A stretch of 29,669 nt of DNA from NCBI GenBank assembly GCA_937967795.1, contig CALBSK010000040.1, positions 1-29,669 on the forward strand, given 5' to 3'. Source of the stretch: an uncultured Alphaproteobacteria bacterium. GTDB taxonomy: Bacteria; Pseudomonadota; Alphaproteobacteria; UBA9655. Under the pieces are notes generated by a model. The model saw only the letters and a program-made list of their open reading frames with translations, made no database searches and was not told the origin of the DNA. Positions within the stretch are counted from its first letter, which is position 1, and each line of letters begins with the position of its first letter. The translations under genes and the position numbers were made by a program. This document shows positions 1-8,785 of the stretch, in pieces.

Positions 1-154
1 TCTTAGCTTATGCCTCTTTTCTCCTTTGGCTTAGATAAGTGCACAGAACCTAGGAGTAATCTTAACATTCCCATCGTATGATCTTCCTTCATATTTTGAA
101 GTGGGTTTTTCTAAATAGATAAATTGTATCTTAACAAGGTAAATATACTATTCT

Positions 155-1429
155 CTAATAACCTTTATTAGCATCCTCGTGGATTTTCTGAAGCACCTTG
201 TCTTTGAGCATTTCTTCCAAAAGCCGGGAAAATGCTGTTGAATCGTCTTTTACAATCTGCAACAGATAAGTAGCTCTTTCTGCGTTTCCAGAAGTGGATG
301 TTTTAGAAATATTTTCAATATTTTTAAGTACCTTAAGCGTTTCCATTAATTTTCGATTACCTTTTTGAGATAACACTGCAGATAAGATCGTCCTTAAATA
401 ATAAAAAGAAAAAAAAATCCTTAACCTTTCAACTATATCATGCTTGTAAAAATAGAACTGCTCTAATATTCCTTTCCAGAAGCGTGGTTTTTGATTTTTA
501 AAGCCTCCGCAATAATAAGAATGATATGGAAAACGAGACAATTTAAGAAACAGGAAAAAGCATTTCGAAAGAGAGAAATCCCACGAAGCAATAATATCTT
601 TTGTTATTTTATATTGAACAATGACCTTTTTTTTTCGTACGACAATTTCTGCGTCCTTTGTTAGATTATGTTTGAAAACATATATGTTTGCTGCCAACAG
701 AGCAGCCGAACAGTTACAGTCTTGTTGGACCGCATGAGATAATAGCTTATGCCAGGCTATTAAATTACCTTTGATTCGGGCCCTGCTTTTTTCCCCTTCC
801 AAGCCCAAGTTAGCTCCTTGTCCTCCAATCTCAATATCAGGGATAGGAATATCTCTTTGTATTTGAAGTTTAGAAGGATAATCTATTTTTGTCAGGTAAT
901 ACGCAACAAATTGTTGATAGCTATCGGGCCCATGGCAAGCATTCCACTTTCCCACGATATCTAGCCATCGTTTCGTGTAAAAAGCCGTAGAATCGGGTGC
1001 ATATCCTGGCTCCCAAATATCGTGATAATTCCGATACCTGAAAATACTTGTTCGAAGACGAAAAATATCGTCAGAGAAAAGACCGACATATTTTCTTAGT
1101 TTAGTATCCCAATTTTTGGTTTCAAAATACATTTCATCAAATGAATTACAGACAAAATAAGCCTTTGGATCTGTATAGGATAACAAAACATTAAGCCATT
1201 TCCAAAGCTCAAAGTATCCCTCCCCTCGAGGTCCGATTACTGGGAAAATAGAAATTTTTGATTTCTTTCTCTTTTTTTCAATAAATCTTTGTAAAGATCC
1301 ATCTTCTTCGTCAATCTTTAATATTAATTCTATTTGTTCTGGTTTTGCAGCTGTTTCATCAATATTATCAATAAACTTTTCCAGATTTTCTTTATCATTG
1401 CTGCACATTTGGAATGATATAAATTTCAT
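155..1429 (-). CDS. GT-A-like (family 2-type) glycosyltransferase, putative
   Basis: This 424-residue protein is probably a nucleotide-sugar-dependent glycosyltransferase. Residues 1–110 follow a GT-A pattern: a short beta strand (FISFQMCSN), an acidic stretch near residues 39–43 (KIDEED), and a segment at 91–108 (YFVCNSFDEM then NWD) that resembles the metal-binding region and following Trp-Asp of family 2 enzymes. The C-terminal half is basic and aromatic and I recognise no domain in it; there is no clear membrane anchor. The ATG has a GGGG element 9 nt upstream. It lies 178 bp downstream of two methyltransferases on the same strand, with an inverted repeat in between, so it may be transcribed separately. 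The context suggests surface glycan or metabolite decoration. The family call is moderate and the substrate is unknown. Confidence 0.5.
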   Translation of the reverse strand: MKFISFQMCSNDKENLEKFIDNIDETAAKPEQIELILKIDEEDGSLQRFIEKKRKKSKISIFPVIGPRGEGYFELWKWLNVLLSYTDPKAYFVCNSFDEMYFETKNWDTKLRKYVGLFSDDIFRLRTSIFRYRNYHDIWEPGYAPDSTAFYTKRWLDIVGKWNACHGPDSYQQFVAYYLTKIDYPSKLQIQRDIPIPDIEIGGQGANLGLEGEKSRARIKGNLIAWHKLLSHAVQQDCNCSAALLAANIYVFKHNLTKDAEIVVRKKKVIVQYKITKDIIASWDFSLSKCFFLFLKLSRFPYHSYYCGGFKNQKPRFWKGILEQFYFYKHDIVERLRIFFSFYYLRTILSAVLSQKGNRKLMETLKVLKNIENISKTSTSGNAERATYLLQIVKDDSTAFSRLLEEMLKDKVLQKIHEDANKGY

Positions 1430-1513
1430 TTAGCTTAACCCCTACTTTTTAATTGAGAGCCACAACCGTAGGAAAATTTTCCACTTTCATATGATGATAG
1501 CGTCATTGCTAAA

Positions 1514-1542
1514 CTCTTTTTTGGTTCCCAGCCCAAAAAGAG
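1514..1542 (-). terminator. Possible hairpin terminator after the methyltransferase genes
   Basis: An 11-bp inverted repeat with one mismatch (CTCTTTTTTGG at 1514–1524, CCCAAAAAGAG at 1532–1542) has a 7-nt loop. It sits 66 nt beyond the stop of the methyltransferase ending at 1608 and upstream of the glycosyltransferase. The T-rich arm belongs to the stem and only a few T follow, so termination is plausible but weak. Confidence 0.3.
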
Positions 1543-1607
1543 GGTTAGAAACACTCGCCACTTAGTAGGCCACGCTCATCAAACAAGTCTTTTTTCCCCT
1601 TAGCAAG

Positions 1608-2516
1608 TCAGCCCTCTTTCCAATATGCACTTTTAACATCAGCTGTTCGTGTAGCATAGAACGTCCTAAAACCACGCGTAAAAAAACTCCACTTGAGGTT
1701 ACTGACGCTTGGATATGCTTCAGTTATTTCCCCAAAACCCAGCTTTTTAAGGCTACATTCTAATAAATTTTTAGATATAGCGACGCAATTATTAAAATTT
1801 AACGGAAATTTTGAATCATTTTCTAAAATATCATTACGTTCAGCTGAATAGCTCAATACAGCCCCCTCTTCACTGCCATCCATTAAAACCATTAAGAAGA
1901 CCCCCTTTTTTGCTCTATCACAAATGTAAGCTAAGAATTGCAACGGATCACATTGATGATTTGTAAACACAGTATTAATCATGATGTCTACTTCAGGAAT
2001 ATCTTTGGTTGTAAAATTATGTAATAAATTATCCCAAGTTCCCTGGACGAATTCTACATTTGTTCCTAATATTTCATTTAACCAATTAAAAGTTGGTCCC
2101 ATATTATTCCAATCATAACCAACGCAATGTTTAGCCCCCATTTTTGCGAGGTTAAATAAATTAAGACCACTATTACATCCTATTTCGGCAAAAGAAAGAT
2201 CACTTAAATCTTTATTGTTAAAATCATAAATAGTATTTTTAATAAAGTCATACAGTTCGCGATACTCAGCATTGCACTTTCGGAAATAATCTTTATCGGT
2301 GACCAGTTTTCTGCCACCTAAATCGATATCTCTAGCATAAACATTTAAATCAAATACGGACTCCACGTTAATATAACGATCGACCAGATTCTGACCTTCA
2401 CCAACTTCTAAGTCGTCATGGAGAATAAATGGCTGATAGCATAGAGTATTAGCTTTTATTAACTCAATGGCTTGGTTAAATTGGCGTGTGTTTTTAATAT
2501 AGGGGCGCAAATCCAT
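1608..2516 (-). CDS. Class I SAM-dependent methyltransferase
   Basis: The 302-residue protein has a Rossmann methyltransferase core. Motif I is at residues 109–117 (FAEIGCNSG) and an acidic strand-2 end follows at 132–136 (VGYDW), the usual site for SAM ribose contact. About 100 residues precede the core, which is typical of small-molecule or glycan methyltransferases with a substrate cap. Its ATG overlaps the TAA of the upstream methyltransferase by one base (TAATG), so the two are very likely translationally coupled and work on the same product. The acceptor and the methylated atom cannot be read from the sequence. Confidence 0.75.
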   Translation of the reverse strand: MDLRPYIKNTRQFNQAIELIKANTLCYQPFILHDDLEVGEGQNLVDRYINVESVFDLNVYARDIDLGGRKLVTDKDYFRKCNAEYRELYDFIKNTIYDFNNKDLSDLSFAEIGCNSGLNLFNLAKMGAKHCVGYDWNNMGPTFNWLNEILGTNVEFVQGTWDNLLHNFTTKDIPEVDIMINTVFTNHQCDPLQFLAYICDRAKKGVFLMVLMDGSEEGAVLSYSAERNDILENDSKFPLNFNNCVAISKNLLECSLKKLGFGEITEAYPSVSNLKWSFFTRGFRTFYATRTADVKSAYWKEG

Positions 2517-3409
2517 TACATGTTCCTTTTTTTTAAGTGTATTTCCCCATTAGAGGGTATGACTTGACCGATTTTTATTAAGTCATTTATATGACTTTGA
2601 GCTCGTTTTAAAGCGTCATCCGGCAAATGCGGTGGATAGACAATTGGCATATCAAGCAGATCAATTTTTTCCCATCCCGTTTTTGTTTTACGCATTGCCC
2701 AAAACCCAGCCCAGGCAGAGACTTCTCCCAATTCTTCATAAACCGCTAATGTAACGCCCGGATGAATATTCTTATTTGTGGTTGGTTCTGCTAAGAAATC
2801 TCTATGTGCATTTTTTATAACAAACTCAGAATCGCATTCATGAAATTGAAGATTAAGATCGTCCCCACATATAATCCCCCCTTCTTTTACAAGGTTTTTT
2901 GAATTGATGATATCGCTTTTAACCCCTTTATAAGAATGATCTCCATCGACATATACAATGTCAAAAGTATTGACTTTTACAAGTGGTAAAATCATCTCGC
3001 TTTTTCCGCGAAAATGTTGCTTGTTTATTTTACTTGAGACACAGCTTAAATTATGACGAAATATATTATAAGAAAAATCAGATTCTAGCAAATGATCCAT
3101 TTCTCTGTACCATTCTGTTTCTTTTTCTTCGGAAGAAAAAAAAGGTTCCCAAGCATCAACACATGTAATGGATCCTTCACCCTCATTATAAGAATCAAGA
3201 GCGGATGCCCAGGTCAACATAGAAGCTCCCATCCACGATCCAATCTCTAACACATTAAAGTTAAGATCTTTTTTCCCTTTTTGTTTTGTGAGAAACCATA
3301 CAACCGCATTCATAAAAACATGTCTAACAGGAGCGCTTAATACGGCTTGCTTAATATTAAGAATGGGGGTTTTCTCAAAAAGCTTTTTTAAAAGAAGGGT
3401 ATCTGCCAT
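2516..3409 (-). CDS. Class I SAM-dependent methyltransferase (Methyltransf_24 type)
   Basis: The 297-residue protein shows motif I at residues 53–62 (VLEIGSWMGA), an acidic strand-2 end at 83–87 (CVDAW) and the block at 151–158 (IVYVDGDH), then GGIICGDD at 177–184. The VDGDHSY and GDD elements are characteristic of the Methyltransf_24 and cephalosporin-hydroxylase-like group, which modifies sugars or secondary metabolites and uses the acidic residues to bind a metal. A weak AGG lies upstream of the ATG. The gene starts 8 bp after the dioxygenase stop and overlaps the next methyltransferase, so these three form an operon. The substrate is unknown. Confidence 0.75.
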   Translation of the reverse strand: MADTLLLKKLFEKTPILNIKQAVLSAPVRHVFMNAVVWFLTKQKGKKDLNFNVLEIGSWMGASMLTWASALDSYNEGEGSITCVDAWEPFFSSEEKETEWYREMDHLLESDFSYNIFRHNLSCVSSKINKQHFRGKSEMILPLVKVNTFDIVYVDGDHSYKGVKSDIINSKNLVKEGGIICGDDLNLQFHECDSEFVIKNAHRDFLAEPTTNKNIHPGVTLAVYEELGEVSAWAGFWAMRKTKTGWEKIDLLDMPIVYPPHLPDDALKRAQSHINDLIKIGQVIPSNGEIHLKKRNM

Positions 3410-3417
3410 TTATTTAC

Positions 3418-4380
3418 CTATTTAATTATTTCACAAATGCTGTTTATATGATAGCTCTCCCCAGGAATAAAGAGGATTTTTCTTCTGCCCTTTCCTTGGT
3501 AAGTAATTCCGAGCGTATCCATTTCATTTCTTGGTATAATTCTAATATCTATAGAGACTCTAGATTTTTGCATTAATGGCATCCCTGTATGTATACATCG
3601 AGAATCGAAGGCTAACATTTCCCCAAAGTTGGTCTTTACATCTTGTGCCATATGATGGCAACGCTGTGTCAATTGGGGATCATGAATGGCGCTATCTATA
3701 AATTTTTCAAAATTAAAGTCATATCCATTAAATATATTATAGGTATTTTCTACGTCCATAATTTTAAATCCATGATGGTCTAAAGGATCAAGAGGGGTGA
3801 GAGGAACCCATATATTAATCTCTTGAGGAGGGTGCCCATACACAATATCTGAATGGTAACGGGGATAGTGGTTGTTATTTGGACTCTTCGGGGTGTGAAG
3901 GCGGATTGTTGGCGTTTTTTGAAAATAGAAATCAAATTTAAAAAAATTACTTTGAATATATTTTAAAAAATTGTAATAAATTTGATAGAAATTTTCATCC
4001 ATTTCATAAAATTGTTGAGATATTTTATTTACTCCATCATCGAAATTATATTCTTTCAAATCGCTATCGATGAATTGGTGTAAATCTTCTAACTTATCTA
4101 TGGTAATTTCCATGTTTTTAAATTTAGAAATTATGCTATCCCGAAAACATAAGGAATATTTATAAATATCTAAATTAAGGAAGTCCTTATTAAAAATACG
4201 TTGAAACGTACTTTTCTTTAAAAATTCATCTTTCATTGAAAAGAGAAACTCTTCTTGAGGAAGACCTTTTATATTGCCTTGAAAACTCATTTCCCAACCT
4301 TTTAAAAATTGCTTTAGGCTTCTAAAAAATATCCCCTTACCAAGTAATATACAATTTTTAGAAACACCTTCGTTTAGCAT
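3418..4380 (-). CDS. Fe(II)/2-oxoglutarate-dependent dioxygenase (phytanoyl-CoA dioxygenase/StrG-like)
   Basis: This protein of up to 320 residues carries the facial triad of Fe(II)/2OG oxygenases: H176-x-D178 (RYHSDIVYGHP) and distal H264 (CIHTGMP). R274 is placed to bind the 2OG carboxylate. The block YGHPPQEINIWVPLTP is typical of phytanoyl-CoA-dioxygenase-like enzymes, including those named after StrG of streptomycin biosynthesis, which hydroxylate or oxidise small metabolites or sugars. The first ATG (4380) has no SD; an ATG at 4290 (Met31) follows AAAGG at good spacing and may be the true start, giving 290 residues. It is the first gene of the three-gene operon with two methyltransferases and begins beside an IS200 relic. 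The substrate is unknown. Confidence 0.7.
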   Translation of the reverse strand: MLNEGVSKNCILLGKGIFFRSLKQFLKGWEMSFQGNIKGLPQEEFLFSMKDEFLKKSTFQRIFNKDFLNLDIYKYSLCFRDSIISKFKNMEITIDKLEDLHQFIDSDLKEYNFDDGVNKISQQFYEMDENFYQIYYNFLKYIQSNFFKFDFYFQKTPTIRLHTPKSPNNNHYPRYHSDIVYGHPPQEINIWVPLTPLDPLDHHGFKIMDVENTYNIFNGYDFNFEKFIDSAIHDPQLTQRCHHMAQDVKTNFGEMLAFDSRCIHTGMPLMQKSRVSIDIRIIPRNEMDTLGITYQGKGRRKILFIPGESYHINSICEIIK

Positions 4381-4394
4381 GATAACAAAAAAAT

Positions 4395-4570
4395 TAAAAC
4401 AGAAAAAACAGGTCCAAACCCGCCCTCCGTTAAAATTTTTTACGCCCAGTTACACTGCCTGGTACTCCTATTGCACTTTTCACTTTGATGTAACTGATAA
4501 CTTCAGCTAAGGAACATTTTGGCGGAATTGCGATAAGCATGCGAACCTGGTCTTGCACCATTAACTTTTT
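4395..4570 (-). pseudogene. IS200/IS605 TnpA (Y1 transposase) relic
   Basis: On the minus strand, codons from about 4561 down to 4469 read MVQDQVRMLIAIPPK and then AEVISYIKVKSAI. This matches the heart of IS200-type Y1 transposases, whose usual form is DHVHMLISIPPK followed by GYIKGKSAI. After a one-base shift in an A run, the frame continues as KNFNGGRVW, matching the family's KNFSGQxFW block. The catalytic HUH pair is replaced by Gln and Arg, the frame is broken, and both ends and the tyrosine are missing. It is a dead fragment and I see no element ends around it. Confidence 0.7.
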
Positions 4571-4754
4571 TGAGAGTTTGCTGCTCTCTTGATTTGTCAG
4601 TTCATGAAACGTTGGACCGGTACGCTCAACGGAAAACCTACAACAGCACCATCACTGAATCTAGAGGCCAAGTCTTGAGAGTCCACGTGTCGAACGTGTA
4701 GCTTTCCTTTCAATGGGCAAAATGTACACAGAGATCTTGCAAGCAGAGAGATAA

Positions 4755-5711
4755 ATGTATAATAGAGGAATTAGATTTAAAAAGATGGAGTCAACAGCCT
4801 TGGAAGAACCGTTGAACTATGGGCCCGATTTTATTTGTATAGGCGCGCAGAAATCATGTACGAGCTGGCTACATTGGAATCTTTTATTTCATCCAGAAAC
4901 TTCAATGCCGCCAGAAAAAGAAATAAATTATTTTTGCTGTGAGCCTTCAACATGGCGAGAGCGGTATACTCGCCTTATGAAGGCAAAAAAAAACGAATTC
5001 CCAATGAATGAAATTTTTCCAATGGAATCCTTCCCTTTCACATGGTATGAGCATTTTCTTTTTACTCCCCATACTGCAGAAAATTATTGTAAATTATTTC
5101 CTAAACCTTTGGGCAAGATTAGTGGAGATCTGAGCCCTACTTATTGTTTATTACCACCTCAATATATTGAAGCCTTATCTAAGAAACTTCCTGATGTTAA
5201 AATCATTTATCTCCTTCGTAATCCCATTGACAGGACCTGGTCTCAATTCAGAATGATGAAAAAAAATTTTCTTTTGACCCACTCAGAAGATAGTGAAATT
5301 ATTCATTATATTAAAAATGAAGGATGCCTGGATCATAGTAGGTACACCTCCATTCTTAACGTCTGGGAGCTCTATTTCCCTGGACGTGTAAAGGTGTGGT
5401 TTTATGATCAGATATGTAAAAATCCAAAAAAAATATTTAAGGAAATATGTGCGTATCTTAATATTTCTCCACAAACGAATTTTTTGTATAACAAAATTAA
5501 AAGCAAGGTATTTGAGGGATCTTCTATTCCGATGCCCATAAATGTTGAGAAATATTTAAGCACAGAATTTCAAGAAGAACTTATTTCTCTTCATCAACAT
5601 TTTAACAATATTTATACGAAGCAGTGGTTAAATAAAGATACGTCAGCCTTATCGAAAATATACTCATGGTATCGCAACAAACCAAACAACCTGAAAAGAA
5701 GGGTTAGTTAA
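4755..5711 (+). CDS. PAPS-dependent sulfotransferase
   Basis: This 318-residue protein transfers sulfate from PAPS to an acceptor, most likely a carbohydrate or lipid. The 5'-phosphosulfate loop is at residues 30–38 (GAQKSCTSW) with catalytic-type Lys33. The 3'-phosphate site is at 155–163 (RNPIDRTWS), with the expected Arg and Ser. GDLSPTY at 124–130 resembles heparan or bacterial Sulfotransfer_1 and 3 enzymes. The ATG at 4755 follows AGAGAG closely; an in-frame ATG at 4785 would remove ten residues and is an alternative. No signal peptide or membrane segment is seen, so it is cytosolic. It faces away from the dioxygenase–methyltransferase operon and probably belongs to the same decoration pathway, but the acceptor is unknown. 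Confidence 0.8.
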   Translation: MYNRGIRFKKMESTALEEPLNYGPDFICIGAQKSCTSWLHWNLLFHPETSMPPEKEINYFCCEPSTWRERYTRLMKAKKNEFPMNEIFPMESFPFTWYEHFLFTPHTAENYCKLFPKPLGKISGDLSPTYCLLPPQYIEALSKKLPDVKIIYLLRNPIDRTWSQFRMMKKNFLLTHSEDSEIIHYIKNEGCLDHSRYTSILNVWELYFPGRVKVWFYDQICKNPKKIFKEICAYLNISPQTNFLYNKIKSKVFEGSSIPMPINVEKYLSTEFQEELISLHQHFNNIYTKQWLNKDTSALSKIYSWYRNKPNNLKRRVS

Positions 5712-5884
5712 AATGGAGGGGTGTAAAGGAGGCCTAACAACTTACCTATAATACTCACGTGTAGTCCTTTTGAAATAAGATGAGGGGCAAAAGCATGCCG
5801 CAAGTCTAACAACAAGAAAAGAGATTGGAACATGCTCCATTTTGCGTTAATTAAGCTTTCAACTCATATTTTAGCTAAAAACTT

Positions 5885-5909
5885 AGAGAAGATCTCCTTT
5901 TTCTTCTCT
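5885..5909. terminator. Hairpin terminator between convergent sulfotransferase and tmk
   Basis: A perfect 8-bp inverted repeat (AGAGAAGA at 5885–5892, TCTTCTCT at 5902–5909) has a 9-nt loop. On the plus strand it is followed by TATTTTTTC and on the minus strand by AAGTTTTT, so it could stop transcription from both sides. It lies 48 nt past the tmk stop. The rest of the 245-bp gap shows nothing I can name. Confidence 0.5.
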
Positions 5910-5956
5910 TATTTTTTCTCCGGACACTCACGCTCGCAAGAGGCGATGCGGGACAT

Positions 5957-6607
5957 TCATTTTAAAGGGGTATAAATTCCAAACCGCTGGCATACTTCTT
6001 TAAAAATCAGTTGAGAAATAATATCAATGTCCAAAAGAGCATTAACGCTTACACAACGATCCGGATTATCTTTCAGTATTTTTTCATAACCTCCTGCCAC
6101 TCTTTTGTGAAATGCCATAGAATACTGATCAAATCGGTTGGTTTCCAGTTTTCGCTGAGCAACCCGTTCCAACCCTAATTCAGGATTAAGTTGAAAAATA
6201 AAAGTCAAATCTGGCTCTAATGTTCCTACCGTAAAGTGATTAAGTTCTTGAAGGCGCGTTATATCGAGACCGTGCCCATACCCTTGATAAGCAAGGGTTG
6301 AATCCGTAAACCGATCGCACAAAATCCATGTGCCGCCCTCTAACTGAGGTAAAATATGCTTAGAAACAAGATCAGCTCTTGCAGCACTCATTAAAAGGGC
6401 TTCCGTTACATGTGTCCATCGATCTCCATCTCCTTCCACAAGCAACTCTCGTATTTCTTCTGCTCCCTTTGTGCCTCCCGGCTCACGATAAGAGACAATG
6501 TCAATTCCGCCTTGTAAAAGCTTCCGGTAGAGGATGTTAATTTGGGTAGATTTTCCCGCCCCCTCTCCTCCTTCAAAGGTAATAAAACGAGCTTTTGGCT
6601 TAGTCAT
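5957..6607 (-). CDS. tmk: Thymidylate kinase (dTMP kinase)
   Basis: The enzyme phosphorylates dTMP to dTDP with ATP in the cytosol, for DNA precursor supply. Counted from the ATG at 6607 it has 216 residues, near the family norm. The P-loop GGEGAGKST is at 13–21, and further landmarks are the DR motif and TDSTLAYQG (CDRFTDSTLAYQG) and the lid-region arginines around ERVAQRK. I chose the ATG at 6607 because it makes an ATGA overlap with the stop of the upstream carboxypeptidase, whereas the longer frame would need TTG. It is the last gene of an rlpA–carboxypeptidase–tmk operon, an arrangement common in Alphaproteobacteria. It complements the salvage thymidine kinase encoded at 13.2–13.8 kb. 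Confidence 0.95.
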   Translation of the reverse strand: MTKPKARFITFEGGEGAGKSTQINILYRKLLQGGIDIVSYREPGGTKGAEEIRELLVEGDGDRWTHVTEALLMSAARADLVSKHILPQLEGGTWILCDRFTDSTLAYQGYGHGLDITRLQELNHFTVGTLEPDLTFIFQLNPELGLERVAQRKLETNRFDQYSMAFHKRVAGGYEKILKDNPDRCVSVNALLDIDIISQLIFKEVCQRFGIYTPLK

Positions 6608-7734
6608 AAACTGTGTTTTCCCCAAAGAAGATAATGAATGGAATTGCTAATTCTCTCAAAAAATCCAGCGATTTTAACATTTTTTGCAACATAAAGAGGA
6701 AATTTTTGAACGCCTTTTTCTGGAAGAGTCACCTCGAGAGCCCCCACTTGATCGCCAGCCTTAAGGGGAGCCGTAAGAGGTGAATCATAGATAACTTTCA
6801 CCGAAAGATCCTTTCGTTGACTTCTGGGAAGTGTAAAAATAATATCCTGACCTGTGACAAGTGCAATTTTTTTCTCTTCCCCGCTCCAGACATCTGCAAC
6901 GTCTACAACATCACCTTTACCAAAAATTTTATAATTTTTAAAGGTATTAAAGCCCCAGTTAAGAAGAGCAGTTGCTTCCTGATCACGGTCTTTTGAGGTG
7001 GGAAGCCCATTAATAACCAAAATCAAACGACGATCACCTTGTTTTGCAGAGGCCACAATTCCATAACCGCCCGCATCGCTATGACCCGTTTTCATGCCAT
7101 CCGCCCCCATATTCTTATAAAGAAGGGTGTTTCGATTCCCTTGCTTAATATTGTTATAGGTAAATTCTTTGAGAGAATAATACTTAGTATATTCTTCAGG
7201 AAATTCACGGATAGTTTTTTCTGCAATAATAGCAAGATCTCTTGCGGTTGTGAGATGGCCTTCATCTGGCCAACCTGACGAGTTAACAAATGTAGAATTG
7301 GTGGCGCCCATCTCATGGGCTTTACGCGTCATTTCTTCTGCAAAAGCAGCTTCGGTACCTGCAAGTCCTTCTGCAAAAACAATACATGCATCGTTTCCAG
7401 ATTGGACAGCCACTCCATAAAGTAAATCTTCAATACTGACTTTCGAATTAATTTGAACAAACATTTTTGATCCCCCCTTTTGCCAGGCTTCTTGACTGAC
7501 ATGGAGGGTATCGTCTAACTTGACATCTCCGTTTTTAAGGCGCTCCAAGACAAGATGGACTGTCATTATTTTGGACATGGAGGAAGGCACCATTTTTTGG
7601 TCGGCATTTTTCTCTAAAAGGACAGTGCCTGTATCAAAATCCTTTAAATAGACGTAAGGAGCTTGCACTTCAATGGCATTTGCCGACGCCACCAATTCTA
7701 AGACATAACTCAAGAAGAGAAGAAACTTACCCAT
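6604..7734 (-). CDS. dacC: D-alanyl-D-alanine carboxypeptidase (PBP5/6-type, peptidase S11)
   Basis: This periplasmic enzyme removes the terminal D-Ala from peptidoglycan pentapeptides. It has 376 residues and a signal peptide that probably ends at ASANA (residue 20). The active-site motifs are S52-M-S-K55, S112-G-N114 and K215-T-G217. A beta-rich PBP5 C-terminal domain follows residue ~280 (KVIYDSPLTAPLKAGDQVG). The end (FFERISNSIHYLLWG) looks like the amphipathic helix that anchors PBP5-type enzymes to the inner membrane. The ATG follows AAGGGA. The gene begins 12 nt after the rlpA stop and overlaps tmk by 4 nt. The paralogue name (dacA, dacC or dacF) is uncertain. Confidence 0.92.
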   Translation of the reverse strand: MGKFLLFLSYVLELVASANAIEVQAPYVYLKDFDTGTVLLEKNADQKMVPSSMSKIMTVHLVLERLKNGDVKLDDTLHVSQEAWQKGGSKMFVQINSKVSIEDLLYGVAVQSGNDACIVFAEGLAGTEAAFAEEMTRKAHEMGATNSTFVNSSGWPDEGHLTTARDLAIIAEKTIREFPEEYTKYYSLKEFTYNNIKQGNRNTLLYKNMGADGMKTGHSDAGGYGIVASAKQGDRRLILVINGLPTSKDRDQEATALLNWGFNTFKNYKIFGKGDVVDVADVWSGEEKKIALVTGQDIIFTLPRSQRKDLSVKVIYDSPLTAPLKAGDQVGALEVTLPEKGVQKFPLYVAKNVKIAGFFERISNSIHYLLWGKHSL

Positions 7735-7746
7735 ACAACATTCCCT

Positions 7747-8658
7747 TTAATGGTTAATTACAATTCGAGACATAAGATGCCCTGCATCCGCCAATTGATC
7801 AAGCACTTGATTGGCCTCAAGCATGTTTGGAAAAGGGCCAACCCTTACGGCATAGGGTTGGGAACCATTGTTCTGAACAGGTTGGGCTGGGGACTTCGTC
7901 AAATCATTGAGCGATTGAGAAAGAACATGCGCTTCCTGATGGCTATCATATCCTCCCACATCGACAAAAATACCCCGTGATGTTGGAATTTCAAGTGAAG
8001 GAACTTGCGAAGCTTCTGCAAGAACAAGCGCAGATTCTTGATCTTCAAAAATGGCATCGGGAAGTCGTGATGCAGCGGACGCCATAGCGGGAAGTGTTTC
8101 AGCAGGAATTGATGGCGTTGCTTGAGCCAACATAACTGTTGAAGAATCAAGGCCATTTAAAGCGAGGCTCTCCGGAACAAGAGTTTGAACTCTAACCTTT
8201 GCCGTGCCTTTATTTTCAAACCCTAAAAGTTGAGCCGTTCGCCTTGAAACGTCAATGATGCGTCCCTCTATAAAAGGGCCTCGATCATTGATTTTAAGTT
8301 GAATTTGACGACCGTTGTCTAAGTTGGTAACAACAGCTATACAAGGGAGCGGAAGTGTTTTATGGGCGGCCGTGACTTCGTTCTTATCAAAGATCTCTCC
8401 TGTAGCTGTAGGCCTCCCGTGAAAGACATCTCCTCCTCCATAATAGGAGGCAATCCCCGTCTCATCGTACTCGTAATGGGGTTGAGGATAATACCATACA
8501 CCTTTAATCTGATAAGGTTTGCTGGTCGCTTTCTGCGGGGCAGGCGTACACATTCCTTCTTTACAGAGGACCGGCACTTCTCCAGGGCCAGTAGAGCAAG
8601 CGGCAACCAAGCCACATGAAACCACAACGACCCAAATTTGAAAAAAATTTTGACGCAC
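7747..8658 (-). CDS. rlpA: RlpA: septal ring lytic transglycosylase, SPOR-domain lipoprotein
   Basis: RlpA-family lipoproteins cleave glycan strands lacking stem peptides and bind septal peptidoglycan. This 303-residue copy has a lipoprotein signal with lipobox V18-A-A-C21. A double-psi beta-barrel domain spans residues 68–148 (TGIASYYGG, TAAHKTLPLP, INDRGPF, IDVSRRTAQLLG), with the conserved DRGPF and His retained. A linker follows, then a C-terminal SPOR domain at ~226–303. The start is GTG, preceded by GGCGGA; the frame is closed by a stop about 24 nt upstream, so no longer form exists. It heads the operon with the D,D-carboxypeptidase gene and tmk, consistent with a role in cell-wall remodelling. 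Confidence 0.92.
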   Translation of the reverse strand: MRQNFFQIWVVVVSCGLVAACSTGPGEVPVLCKEGMCTPAPQKATSKPYQIKGVWYYPQPHYEYDETGIASYYGGGDVFHGRPTATGEIFDKNEVTAAHKTLPLPCIAVVTNLDNGRQIQLKINDRGPFIEGRIIDVSRRTAQLLGFENKGTAKVRVQTLVPESLALNGLDSSTVMLAQATPSIPAETLPAMASAASRLPDAIFEDQESALVLAEASQVPSLEIPTSRGIFVDVGGYDSHQEAHVLSQSLNDLTKSPAQPVQNNGSQPYAVRVGPFPNMLEANQVLDQLADAGHLMSRIVINH

Positions 8659-8686
8659 TTTTCCGCCACATTCATTATCTCAAAGT

Positions 8687-8715
8687 AAAATAAATCACTC
8701 TTCTCTCTTCTGCAA
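8687..8715 (-). promoter_or_regulatory. Candidate sigma-70 promoter for the rlpA operon
   Basis: On the minus strand, TTGCAG (8715–8710) and TATTTT (8692–8687) are separated by 17 nt, about 30 bp upstream of the rlpA GTG. The spacing is ideal and the hexamers are moderate. No transcript data support it. Confidence 0.4.
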
Positions 8716-8785
8716 GGGGAGAGATTCAATTTAAACGTCAGTTCCATCCTCAATTTTAAGTTAGTAAGTGACCGCGGCAATTCAG

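Noticed and set aside
1..110. Minus-strand frame ending at position 3 (MKEDHTMGMLRLLLGSVHLS...), possible tail of a gene or transposase
   Set aside because: It begins just after a stop codon, has no SD and matches no family I can name; too short to call as a gene or relic.
8337..8780. 147-codon minus-strand frame overlapping the start of rlpA
   Set aside because: It is out of frame with the well-supported RlpA, lacks family features and has an Arg/Lys-biased shadow composition.
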